NCBI GenBank assembly: GCA_963811905.1
Contig: CAWETK010000023.1
Location: 1-64,000 of the forward strand
Direction of reading: 5' to 3'
DNA: 64,000 bases
Origin: DATFVA01 sp963811905
GTDB taxonomy: Bacteria > Bacteroidota > Ignavibacteria > Ignavibacteriales > Ignavibacteriaceae
The notes beneath the pieces are model-generated. The model saw only the letters and a program-made list of their open reading frames with translations, had not been told where the DNA came from and made no database searches. Positions within the stretch are counted from its first letter, which is position 1. Every line of letters starts with the position of its first letter. The position numbers and the translations under genes were made by a program. This document shows, piece after piece, positions 26,514 through 34,780 of the stretch.

Positions 26514-27611
26514 ATGGCCGATATTACCAAGAGTGAAGTTCTAAGTACCTTAAAAAGATTAGATAAAAAAGATATTAATACCGATTTTCTCATTCTGAAT
26601 TCAATTAAAGAATACGAGAGTATAGGCGATAAATTAAGTTTAACTATTTCTGTTCCTGCAGGCGTTCCTGTAGACAAGATGAAAGAAACTTTTACTGAAG
26701 TACTGAAAAATGAATTCAGTGATCTGAAGAAAGTTGATATAAATCTCGAATCAAAAGGGACTCCACAGAAAAGTCACACACAGGAAGTAATACTTCCGGG
26801 AGTTAAAAATACGATTGCCGTAGCCAGCGGAAAGGGCGGAGTAGGTAAAAGCACTGTTGCCGTAAACCTTGCCGTAGCGCTTGCTAAAAACGGAGCGAAA
26901 GTAGGAATTATTGATGCAGATATCTACGGACCGAGCATCCCTTTAATGCTGGGCATCAATAAAAAACCGCAGATATTCCAGAGCAGCGAAACGATGAAGA
27001 TGATTCCCCTGGTGAACTACGGAATAAAAATAATATCGATAGGGTTCCTGATTGATGATAATGCTCCGGTTATCTGGCGCGGACCAATGGCGAGCGGTGC
27101 AGTGAAACAGTTTATGACAGATGTGGACTGGGGTGAACTTGATTATCTCGTTTTTGATATGCCCCCCGGTACCGGAGACATCCAGTTAACCCTTGTTCAG
27201 ACAATCCCGTTAACAGGCGCAGTCATTGTTACCACACCCCAGGAAGTATCACTCGTTGATGCAAGAAAAGCAGTTAAAATGTTCGGAAGAGTCAATGTTC
27301 CCATTCTCGGAATAGTTGAAAATATGAGTTACTTTATTGCTCCCGATACAGGTAAAAAATACGATATTTTCGGCAGCGGAGGCGGTGAAGAACTCTCAAG
27401 ATCTACAGAAACGCCATTTCTGGGCGGCATTCCAATTGATCCAAGGATCAGAATAGGCGGAGACAAGGGAATACCTATAGTGTATGATATGCCTGATTCA
27501 GAACAGGCAGATGCGATATTTAACATAGCTAAAAACCTTGGCGAACAGGTAAATAAAAGAAATTCGCAGTCTGATTCTGAAGTGGAAATTATTCTTGACA
27601 GTGATGATTAA
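26514..27611 (+). CDS. mrp: Mrp/NBP35 family iron-sulfur carrier ATPase
   Basis: P-loop ATPase that carries and delivers Fe-S clusters. An N-terminal DUF59-like domain (about 1-85) is followed by the deviant Walker A GKGGVGKSTVAVNLA. MPPGTGDIQLTL and VENMSYF follow. Length is 365 residues, as usual for the two-domain type. A NifU-type scaffold gene follows 20 nt downstream, so both probably act in Fe-S cluster assembly. A TAAGTTTG box lies about 32 nt upstream, but no matching -33 TTG is clear. Confidence 0.93.
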   Translation: MADITKSEVLSTLKRLDKKDINTDFLILNSIKEYESIGDKLSLTISVPAGVPVDKMKETFTEVLKNEFSDLKKVDINLESKGTPQKSHTQEVILPGVKNTIAVASGKGGVGKSTVAVNLAVALAKNGAKVGIIDADIYGPSIPLMLGINKKPQIFQSSETMKMIPLVNYGIKIISIGFLIDDNAPVIWRGPMASGAVKQFMTDVDWGELDYLVFDMPPGTGDIQLTLVQTIPLTGAVIVTTPQEVSLVDARKAVKMFGRVNVPILGIVENMSYFIAPDTGKKYDIFGSGGGEELSRSTETPFLGGIPIDPRIRIGGDKGIPIVYDMPDSEQADAIFNIAKNLGEQVNKRNSQSDSEVEIILDSDD

Positions 27612-27631
27612 ATTTTTATCACGGGATTTTG

Positions 27632-27862
27632 ATGAGAGAAAAAGTACTGAAGGCACTGGAACAAATGAGACCCTATCTGCAGGCGGATAATGGTGATGTG
27701 GAACTTATTGAAATCAGTGAAGATGGAATTGTGAAAGTGAAATTGACAGGGGCATGCAGCACCTGTCCGCTTTCAGTTATGACTCTCAGGGCGGGTATTG
27801 AAAGATCGCTGATGCGCGACGTTCCTTCTATCAGAAGAGTTGAAGCTGTTAGCGACGTCTAA
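27632..27862 (+). CDS. NifU-type Fe-S scaffold
   Basis: Small protein matching the C-terminal domain of NifU, an Fe-S scaffold. The core QADNGDVELIEI is followed by the cluster-binding GACSTCPLS with its Cys-x2-Cys. I take ATG 27632 as the start (76 residues); a TTG three bases earlier is possible but unneeded. It follows mrp by 20 nt, which supports joint work in cluster assembly or transfer. Confidence 0.92.
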   Translation: MREKVLKALEQMRPYLQADNGDVELIEISEDGIVKVKLTGACSTCPLSVMTLRAGIERSLMRDVPSIRRVEAVSDV

Positions 27863-27921
27863 AATTTTCTTATTATAAACAATTTTTTAGTAAGTTTACT
27901 GCTAAAATCCGGTTATCAAAA

Positions 27922-28974
27922 ATGACTGAAAAAAGTATTAAACGAATCAGCCGTATCTCAATCTGGATATTCGCTGTTGCTTTGATTTTAGTTTCAGTAT
28001 TTCTTCTCTCAGATATCTTCCTCATTATGATCTTTTCGATATTGCTGGCGTTTATTTTTAATCCCCTTGTGAATATGCTTGAGAAGGAGGGGTTAAACAG
28101 GTTATCCTCTACCCTGATAATATTCGGAACTATCGGGCTTGCATTGTATGTACTCCTCTCATTTATCATTCCGAAATTTGTGATCCAGATGGATCAGCTG
28201 ATGAATACCCTTCAGTCATTTTCACTGCACGATCAGCTGGTACAGTTTGAGTCTGAATTATACAGACTGTTTCCTTTCTTCAATCCCGGCCAGTTGTCTG
28301 AAAAGCTGGAACAATTTATATCATCGCAGTTTGTTAATTCATTCGATACCATCTCGGAATTGCTTTCAGGAATAGTTTCCGTTGTTCTTTTAATCGTGAT
28401 TATACCTTTTATTACATTCTTCCTGGTGAAAGACAGCCGGAAGATTATGAAGAACCTGCTCCATATTATTCCGAATAACTATTTTGAAATGTCATACTGG
28501 ATACTGAAGAAAGTTAGTCTGCAGCTCGGCAGGTTTGTCAGGGCATGGATTTTTGACGCAAGCTTTGTAGGAACGGTGATGGGACTTGGACTTTATTTCA
28601 TCGGCGTAAACAATGCCTTACCTCTTGGTGTAATTTCCGGGTTCGGTCATCTTGTGCCTTATTTCGGTCCTGTGATAGGCGGGGTTCCTGCAATAATTGT
28701 TTCAGTAATACAGACAGGCGATTTTTCACAGACCCCATTCATTGTCCTGCTCATAATCATCACTTACACTCTTGATAATGGTTTTGTACAGCCGTTTGTT
28801 TTCTCAAAAAGTGTGGATATGCACCCGATAATTATTATACTCTTAATAATAGCCGGAAGCCAGCTGTTCGGGGTACTAGGGATGCTGCTTGCGGTGCCTA
28901 CGGCTTCTGTAATTAAAACTGCCGCCAAGGAAATATATTTCGCCTTCAAGAATTATAAGATAGCCAGGTTGTGA
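27922..28974 (+). CDS. AI-2E family transporter
   Basis: Multi-spanning membrane protein of the AI-2E exporter/TerF family (PF01594), now known to include transporters of quite different substrates. About eight hydrophobic segments are seen: two near 15-75, a soluble stretch near 90-150, then VVLLIVIIPFITFFLVKD and several towards the C-terminus. The family segment GVISGFGHLVPYFGPVIGGVPA is intact in content. Length is 350 residues, as usual. The real substrate is unknown. Confidence 0.85.
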   Translation: MTEKSIKRISRISIWIFAVALILVSVFLLSDIFLIMIFSILLAFIFNPLVNMLEKEGLNRLSSTLIIFGTIGLALYVLLSFIIPKFVIQMDQLMNTLQSFSLHDQLVQFESELYRLFPFFNPGQLSEKLEQFISSQFVNSFDTISELLSGIVSVVLLIVIIPFITFFLVKDSRKIMKNLLHIIPNNYFEMSYWILKKVSLQLGRFVRAWIFDASFVGTVMGLGLYFIGVNNALPLGVISGFGHLVPYFGPVIGGVPAIIVSVIQTGDFSQTPFIVLLIIITYTLDNGFVQPFVFSKSVDMHPIIIILLIIAGSQLFGVLGMLLAVPTASVIKTAAKEIYFAFKNYKIARL

Positions 28975-29019
28975 ACAAGATAAAAATCGGTTAAAGTGAG
29001 CCTGGAATTTCCAGGAGAG

Positions 29020-29475
29020 TTACCAGTGCAATTCATCTTCCATTCTTTTTATTTTGTCTTCTTTTTGCTGTATAAGCTGCTGTGTCCAGTTGTATTGCCT
29101 GATCCAGTCATCAACTGCATACTTGATCAGAAAACAGTATATATAAAATGAAAGTAGGGCTAACATAAGAATTGATTCAAATGCAATGGTTTCTCTAAAG
29201 ATGAGGAAAGCGGAAACTACCGGAATTACTATCATTAAGAAATATGCTGCTATCCAGCCGTAACGTTCCTCTTTAATCAGGATATAAAATATATAAGGGG
29301 TGAGCAGAACGGCTGCAAGTGTAAATAAAACGATTACTATAAATATACCTCCAAAACGAGCCAGCAGGAAAAATATAAAAATCGAACCTATTGAAATACG
29401 AATTTCATAGTAGAGGATTTCTCTGAGTCTGTCAACAGCTTCGAAATCAGTTATGACCTTCTTCTGCAAGGACAT
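29020..29475 (-). CDS. Small integral membrane protein
   Basis: I do not recognise a family. About 151 residues with four predicted helices (roughly 27-45, 45-66, 75-95 and 97-118) between a short charged N-terminus and a charged C-terminal helix (KEDKIKRMEDEL). The C-terminal region looks coiled-coil. It is isolated from the MoxR gene by about 120 nt that contain a palindromic repeat. Function unknown. Confidence 0.6.
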   Translation of the reverse strand: MSLQKKVITDFEAVDRLREILYYEIRISIGSIFIFFLLARFGGIFIVIVLFTLAAVLLTPYIFYILIKEERYGWIAAYFLMIVIPVVSAFLIFRETIAFESILMLALLSFYIYCFLIKYAVDDWIRQYNWTQQLIQQKEDKIKRMEDELHW

Positions 29476-29567
29476 TTTCCCGTCCTTCCCTTTTTATTTT
29501 GCAAACTAACGGAAAATGACATAATCCGCAATAAATTTTTATCTCGTCAGTATACTAAATATCGATG

Positions 29568-29586
29568 AGCGAATCAGCGATTCGCT
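29568..29586. repeat. Palindrome related to the 24-kb repeats
   Basis: AGCGAATC-AGC-GATTCGCT forms an 8-bp perfect stem and is followed by TTACA. The 24-kb copies read AGCGAAAC-AGGC-GTTTCGCT followed by TTACA. The differing stem pair changes on both arms, so pairing is kept. It lies just past the moxR stop. Confidence 0.75.
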
Positions 29587-29596
29587 TTACAGGGGA

Positions 29597-30592
29597 TTAG
29601 TCCAGTTCTTTAACCAGTTTTTGAATGACGTCCACAGAAGTAATGCCATCCGCTTCAGCACTAAAGTTCGTGATGATACGATGACGAAGAACCGGTGTCA
29701 TGGCAAATTTAACATCGTCTATATTTGGTGTGTATCTTCCCTGGATCACTGCACGTGTTTTTGCGGCCATAACGAGATATTGGGAAGCGCGGGGACCTGC
29801 CCCCCATGTAATCCAGTCCTTAATAAATTGAGGGGAGGAACCATTGGTAGGACGGGTAAGGTTTGCAGCTCTTACTGCAAACTCTGTAACGTTATCAGAT
29901 ACAGGAACTCTTCTTACAAGGTCCTGAAATGAAATTATTTCTTCAGCGGATACAACTTTTGACAATTCCGCTTTGTATTCACTCGTAGTAGTCTGCACAA
30001 TCCTTTTTTCTTCTTCAAAAGAAGGATAATCAAGCCATAGATTAAACATAAACCTGTCAAGCTGAGCTTCGGGGAGCGGATAAGTGCCTTCCTGCTCTAT
30101 CGGGTTTTGAGTTGCAAGTACAAAGAAAGGCTCAGTTAAAACTTTCGTTACTCCTGCTGTTGTTACCCGGTGTTCCTGCATCGCCTCAAGCAGGGCAGCC
30201 TGGGTTTTAGGGGGAGTCCTGTTTATTTCATCTGCAAGGATAACGTTTGCGAAAATAGGTCCCTCAACAAACCGGAAATTTCTCTTCTTGGTAAGAGGAT
30301 CCTCTTCAACCAGTTCAGTACCCGTAATATCACTGGGCATAAGGTCCGGAGTAAACTGAATACGGCTGAATTTGAGGTCCATTACTTCGGCAAGAGTTTT
30401 TATAAGGAGAGTCTTTGCAAGACCGGGAACACCCACAAGCAGGCAGTGACCGCGCGAAAGCAATGAGACAAGAAGCTGATCTATTATCTCCTCCTGCCCA
30501 ATTATAATCTTCCCTATCTCTGCTTTGGTAAGTCTTACTTTTTCGTTTAGTTTATCTACTAACTGAACGTCTCCAACGCCGGTTTCTTTCAA
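29597..30592 (-). CDS. MoxR family AAA+ ATPase
   Basis: AAA+ ATPase of the MoxR group, thought to work as a chaperone-like partner of secreted or von Willebrand-domain proteins. Walker A LVGVPGLAKTLLIKTLAE, Walker B VILADEINRTPPKTQAALLEAMQE and the FFVLATQNPIEQEGTYPLPE sensor segment are intact. I start it at TTG 30592 because AAGGA lies 7-10 nt upstream and 20 nt separate it from the surA stop; the longer frame would begin at GTG inside surA. No VWA or DUF58 partner gene is adjacent, which is unusual. Confidence 0.85.
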   Translation of the reverse strand: MKETGVGDVQLVDKLNEKVRLTKAEIGKIIIGQEEIIDQLLVSLLSRGHCLLVGVPGLAKTLLIKTLAEVMDLKFSRIQFTPDLMPSDITGTELVEEDPLTKKRNFRFVEGPIFANVILADEINRTPPKTQAALLEAMQEHRVTTAGVTKVLTEPFFVLATQNPIEQEGTYPLPEAQLDRFMFNLWLDYPSFEEEKRIVQTTTSEYKAELSKVVSAEEIISFQDLVRRVPVSDNVTEFAVRAANLTRPTNGSSPQFIKDWITWGAGPRASQYLVMAAKTRAVIQGRYTPNIDDVKFAMTPVLRHRIITNFSAEADGITSVDVIQKLVKELD

Positions 30593-30612
30593 ATCCTGAT
30601 CCTTTTTATTTT

Positions 30613-31884
30613 TTATAGCCTGATGTCGTAATAGATCTTGCCTTTCAGACTCTCTATCCACGCCTGGTACTTCTGCTGCCGTTTATACTCATCCGCCAGT
30701 TTCTTAACATCCGCATAATCTTTATTAATATCAGGGGCATGCTGCGGTGTTCTGTCTTCAAGGTATATTATATGATAGCCATAATTCCCTGAGGAATACT
30801 CATATCTTTTGGGAAAACTGATATCACCTGTTTTAAGTTTGGAGACAACATCAAGCACACTTTTATCGAGCTGGTTTATATAAAATGTTCCAAGTTCACC
30901 GCCGAAGGGTGCAGTATCTTCATCTTCACTGTACTTTTTAGCATAGTAAGCAAAAGAGCTGTCGCCTTTCTCAATGCTGTCCCTTACAGCTGTCAGGAAA
31001 TCGATTGTCTTGAGATCCGCATTTTCATCAGCTTTAATCTTTATTAAAATATGACGGGCGTGAATCGACTCTCCTCTTTTCTCAATAAGCTCTATAATAT
31101 GAAAACCCACGGGAGATTCAACTATATCTGAAATTTCACCGGGCTGCAGGGCAAATGCTGCTGCTTCAAACTCGGGGTAGAATACACCCTTCTTTACAAA
31201 ACCAAGATCACCCCCCTCTTTGGCACTGCCTGGGTCTTCCGAGTATTTCTTCGCCATTTCAGCAAAATCAGCCCCGTTCTTAATAGAATCGAGTATTGAT
31301 TGTGCAAATGCTCTTGCTTTTTCTTTAGCTTCGGAAGATGTTTTGGGGGAACGAAAGATATGGGCAATCTTTACTTTTTCAGGAATTACTCCGAGACTGT
31401 CTTTGAATTTTTCGAAAAAATCTTCAACATCTTTACGCGTTGCTTCTACGGTACCGAAGTTTTTCTCACGAAGTTTCTGCACCATGAGGTTTTTCCTGAC
31501 ATCATCCCGTAATTCCCTTTTGATCTTTTCGATGCTCATTCCGTACACCTGTTCAACACGCTCTTTGGATCCGTACTGCTGAATAAAGAGCTGGATCTGG
31601 TAGTCAATCCTCTTATCAACTTCATCATCAGAAACCTCAATTGAATCAAGGTTAGCCTGTGCATAGGCAAGTTTCTCTTCAATCATTGAATTTAATGTCT
31701 GTTTTTTTAATTGGGGAGAATCCGGCGATACTCCATATCTTGAAGCAAGAAGATTAGTTTGAAAATCCAGTTCGCTTTCGGTTATAATCTCATTATCAAC
31801 AACAGCAACAATTTTATCCAGTACTTCCTGGGCATGACAAATACCAGCCAGTATAATAAATATTGCCAGAATCTTAAATTTCAT
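30613..31884 (-). CDS. SurA-type periplasmic chaperone/isomerase
   Basis: Periplasmic folding factor for outer-membrane proteins with peptidyl-prolyl isomerase domains. A signal peptide ends at CHAQ (about residue 19). The SurA N-terminal domain starts VLDKIVAVVDNEIITESELD. Two parvulin domains follow, one around IAHIFRSPKTSSEAKEKA and GGDLGFVKKGVFYPEFE, the other around ARHILIKIKADENAD and GGELGTFYINQLD. Length is 423 residues, close to SurA. It follows another foldase gene at a gap of 7 nt and precedes the MoxR ATPase. Confidence 0.9.
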   Translation of the reverse strand: MKFKILAIFIILAGICHAQEVLDKIVAVVDNEIITESELDFQTNLLASRYGVSPDSPQLKKQTLNSMIEEKLAYAQANLDSIEVSDDEVDKRIDYQIQLFIQQYGSKERVEQVYGMSIEKIKRELRDDVRKNLMVQKLREKNFGTVEATRKDVEDFFEKFKDSLGVIPEKVKIAHIFRSPKTSSEAKEKARAFAQSILDSIKNGADFAEMAKKYSEDPGSAKEGGDLGFVKKGVFYPEFEAAAFALQPGEISDIVESPVGFHIIELIEKRGESIHARHILIKIKADENADLKTIDFLTAVRDSIEKGDSSFAYYAKKYSEDEDTAPFGGELGTFYINQLDKSVLDVVSKLKTGDISFPKRYEYSSGNYGYHIIYLEDRTPQHAPDINKDYADVKKLADEYKRQQKYQAWIESLKGKIYYDIRL

Positions 31885-31891
31885 TTAACAC

Positions 31892-32740
31892 CTATTTTAC
31901 TTCTATATCATTTTTTGAATATAAATCTTTAACATATTTTTTAATAAACTGTTCCTTCTTCAAAGCAGCGTACCTGTCACGTACAAGCTCATCAATAACT
32001 TCATAAGGAGGAATGCTGCCCCTGTCATATTTCTGAAGAAGCTGAACCACAAAATAATTGCCCAAGCCATCATTAATCACAATGCTTATTTCTTCAGGTA
32101 GAAGTTCCCTTATTATCCTCACCAGGTCGGCAGGCTGGATCTCATAGTCATAGACAAGATTTGAGTTTTCTTTGTAAACGATATTAGAATCGTTTTTGAA
32201 CGATTCTTCAGCTTTATCCCAGCCCTTCTCAAATGCATCGTCCCGGAATTGTATCGCTTTATCTTCATCATCAAACTGAACCAGGTTTACCTGGAAAGCA
32301 TCGTGAAAGAGCTTAAAATTTTCTTTGTTCTTTTCGAAATAATCCTTCAGTTCTGAAGGCTCAATTGTAATCTGTTCTTCTTTGAATAATTTATTTACCA
32401 GGAATGTTACAGCAAGCTGTCTCCTGGATTCATTCTCAACGCGCTGAAATTCTTTATCTTTTAATATTCCGGAATTTTTAGCTTCCTGGTACAGTAATTC
32501 CTTATCTATCCAGTTCCTGACAATCTCATTTTTGTATAAGTTTTTACCATACCCGGAATCAATAACAGCTAAAAGATCAGCCCGTGTAAAATATGAATCA
32601 TTTACACGGGCGATGAATTCCTTTTTAGGAGATTCCTTTCCGCAGCCGGTTAGAATAGCTGCGGCAAGGATCAAAAGAAATAATTTAATTTGTTTCTTTA
32701 TAAGCTTCTTCAAGTTTATCGTAATAAAGTTGAGGATCAT
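31892..32740 (-). CDS. SurA/PrsA-like foldase lipoprotein
   Basis: Predicted lipoprotein related to the SurA N-terminal chaperone domain. The lipobox is in ILTGC after an N-terminal hydrophobic stretch. Segments EFIARVNDSYFTRADLLAVID and IVRNWIDKELLYQEA match SurA/PrsA N-terminal helices. A parvulin domain is not obvious; the later part (DLVRIIRELLPEEISIVINDG) is a weak relic, so isomerase activity is doubtful. The ATG at 32740 lies inside the 3' end of the upstream PPIase gene (56-nt overlap); a TTG at 32713 is the alternative start. Confidence 0.75.
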   Translation of the reverse strand: MILNFITINLKKLIKKQIKLFLLILAAAILTGCGKESPKKEFIARVNDSYFTRADLLAVIDSGYGKNLYKNEIVRNWIDKELLYQEAKNSGILKDKEFQRVENESRRQLAVTFLVNKLFKEEQITIEPSELKDYFEKNKENFKLFHDAFQVNLVQFDDEDKAIQFRDDAFEKGWDKAEESFKNDSNIVYKENSNLVYDYEIQPADLVRIIRELLPEEISIVINDGLGNYFVVQLLQKYDRGSIPPYEVIDELVRDRYAALKKEQFIKKYVKDLYSKNDIEVK

Positions 32741-34667
32741 ACCTCTTCTTCAGACTTTCAAGATAATTTTGTTCAAGCCTTTTAGATTCAGCTTCCTGGA
32801 ATGCACCGGAAACTTCTGCTTTTGCTTCCTCGAAGGTTTTAGGATGTGACGGATCTTTTGCTATAAGTTTCACAATTTCATATCCGCCTACGAACGGGAA
32901 CGGCTCAGAATAAGAACCGGGATCTGAAAGCAGCTGGTTTGTCCTCGTTGCAATAGGTGAGCTGTCTGCATTAACCAATCCATAATTTCCTGATTTCTGT
33001 TTCATACCAGGCTTTTCAGTGTATTTCGCTGCGAGAGAATCAAAATCGGCTCCCTTCTGCAGTTCACTGTAATATACATGGATAAGAGAGTCGCTCTTCG
33101 AGAATATTTCACTGAAATTAATTCTGTCCGGCCAGACATATTTATCTTGCGTCTTAAGATAATAGTCATACAGTTTTGTACTGTCGGAATTTATTTTGCT
33201 CCAGATCTCGTCATCCTGGAGTTTAAATACATAGATACCATTCCTGTAATCATCCATCAGTGAGGAAAATTCTTTATCTGTTTTATCCAGATCGAGAGCA
33301 GCAACTGCAAGAAGGCTATCGCCTACGACCTTATTAATTGCCGTATTAAGAATATCCTTATCTATCAATCTGTTCATAAACTCACGTTCGGAATTCATCC
33401 TGTCGATTGCAGTCTGAACCCTGATAGTATCAACTTTATTGTATGTCAATAAAGGCTGATCCTTTATTTCATCATAATTCCTCAGCTGGCTTCCAACTCT
33501 CAGTGAGTCGGCATTTTCCAGTACTTTTGCAAGAACATCCTGATTTATCTGAAAACCGTATTTATCTTTGAGGCTGTCTATAAGGGAATCATATTCCGCC
33601 TGGTACCTGGTCTGCTTATATATTTTTTCCAGTTCCTCTTTATCTTCATCAAATGAAGGATAAGGTTTCTGATCTGTTAATTTGATAATATGAAATCCGA
33701 AATTAGATTTCACTATGCCGGAAATTTCACCGGGTTTCAGGTTAAACGCAGCCTCATCAAATTCTTTAACCATCATCCTTCTGCCGAAGAAACCAAGATC
33801 ACCGCCGTTTTTCTTTGAACCGGTATCGTCTGAATACTCTTCAGCCAGTTTAGCAAAGTCCTCACCAGCTTTAATTTTCTGCATAACGGTATCAATTTTA
33901 GCTTTGGCATAGGCCGTATCAACCTTACCTTCAGGGTTGTTAAAATTGACAAGGATATGGCTGGCTCTGATCTGGGGAATTCTTTGTCTTCTGTCGGTTA
34001 CTTTTATCAGGTGATAACCATACCGTGAATGAACTACCGCGGGATAAACACTATCGACAGGGGTTGCATAAGCTGCATCTTCAAATTCAGGGGGTAGAAG
34101 TCCCGCCGTTACATAGTAGATATCTCCGCCTATATTTTTTGAATAGTTATCGTCTGAATACTTTTTAACCATTTCGGAGAAATCAGCACCGTGTTTGATA
34201 CTGTCAAGGATAGCTTCAGCAAGCTGTTTTGCTGCGGCGTCACCGGTGGAATCAGGTCTTATCATAAGGTGGCTTACACGTAATTCCGTTTTCCGTTTGT
34301 TGTACAGGTTTTTAAGTCCCGGCTCAAGTAATTGTTTTTCAAGGATATAAGATACTCCAACCTTCTCCTTATAATCCTGAAGTTCCCCGTTCAGCTCGGG
34401 ATTTGAATCATACCCGCGAACATATGCATCCCTCAGTTTCATCCTGAAGTTAACATACAGATCGAGAAAGTTCTTCAACTGCGAGAGACTGTCATCTTTA
34501 GCATCTTCATAATTACCTGAATTCTTTGCATACATCTTCTCGAATTCATTCATCTTAATTTGTTCATCATCAAATTTAGCAACAATAATATCAGCATGTT
34601 TCGGCGCACAGGAACTCAGAAGAAGGGAAGCCAAAACTGCAAAAGGTAATATAACCCTTCGGAACAT
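32685..34667 (-). CDS. Multi-parvulin foldase lipoprotein
   Basis: Large periplasmic peptidyl-prolyl isomerase and chaperone. A lipobox follows the hydrophobic stretch (LLLSSC). A SurA/PrsA-like N-terminal domain (about 25-125) precedes parvulin domains starting at about 130 (LRVSHLMIRPDS) and 235 (IRASHILVNFNNP), each with the GGD and GYHLIKV/GFHIIKL motifs. A third, degenerate parvulin-like domain is near 520-610 (FSEIFSKSDSLIHVY, GGYEIVKL). At 660 residues it is much longer than SurA. It is the first gene of a foldase operon with the two smaller genes downstream. Confidence 0.85.
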   Translation of the reverse strand: MFRRVILPFAVLASLLLSSCAPKHADIIVAKFDDEQIKMNEFEKMYAKNSGNYEDAKDDSLSQLKNFLDLYVNFRMKLRDAYVRGYDSNPELNGELQDYKEKVGVSYILEKQLLEPGLKNLYNKRKTELRVSHLMIRPDSTGDAAAKQLAEAILDSIKHGADFSEMVKKYSDDNYSKNIGGDIYYVTAGLLPPEFEDAAYATPVDSVYPAVVHSRYGYHLIKVTDRRQRIPQIRASHILVNFNNPEGKVDTAYAKAKIDTVMQKIKAGEDFAKLAEEYSDDTGSKKNGGDLGFFGRRMMVKEFDEAAFNLKPGEISGIVKSNFGFHIIKLTDQKPYPSFDEDKEELEKIYKQTRYQAEYDSLIDSLKDKYGFQINQDVLAKVLENADSLRVGSQLRNYDEIKDQPLLTYNKVDTIRVQTAIDRMNSEREFMNRLIDKDILNTAINKVVGDSLLAVAALDLDKTDKEFSSLMDDYRNGIYVFKLQDDEIWSKINSDSTKLYDYYLKTQDKYVWPDRINFSEIFSKSDSLIHVYYSELQKGADFDSLAAKYTEKPGMKQKSGNYGLVNADSSPIATRTNQLLSDPGSYSEPFPFVGGYEIVKLIAKDPSHPKTFEEAKAEVSGAFQEAESKRLEQNYLESLKKRYDPQLYYDKLEEAYKETN

Positions 34668-34780
34668 CGAGTATTTCTCCTTATTTTAATTAGTTTTCAT
34701 TTAGCCAGTAATTTTAGAGATAGACTGCCTGAAAATCAAGGTAAACCGTCGTGGTCAGCCCATCATTCCAGGCATAAACC

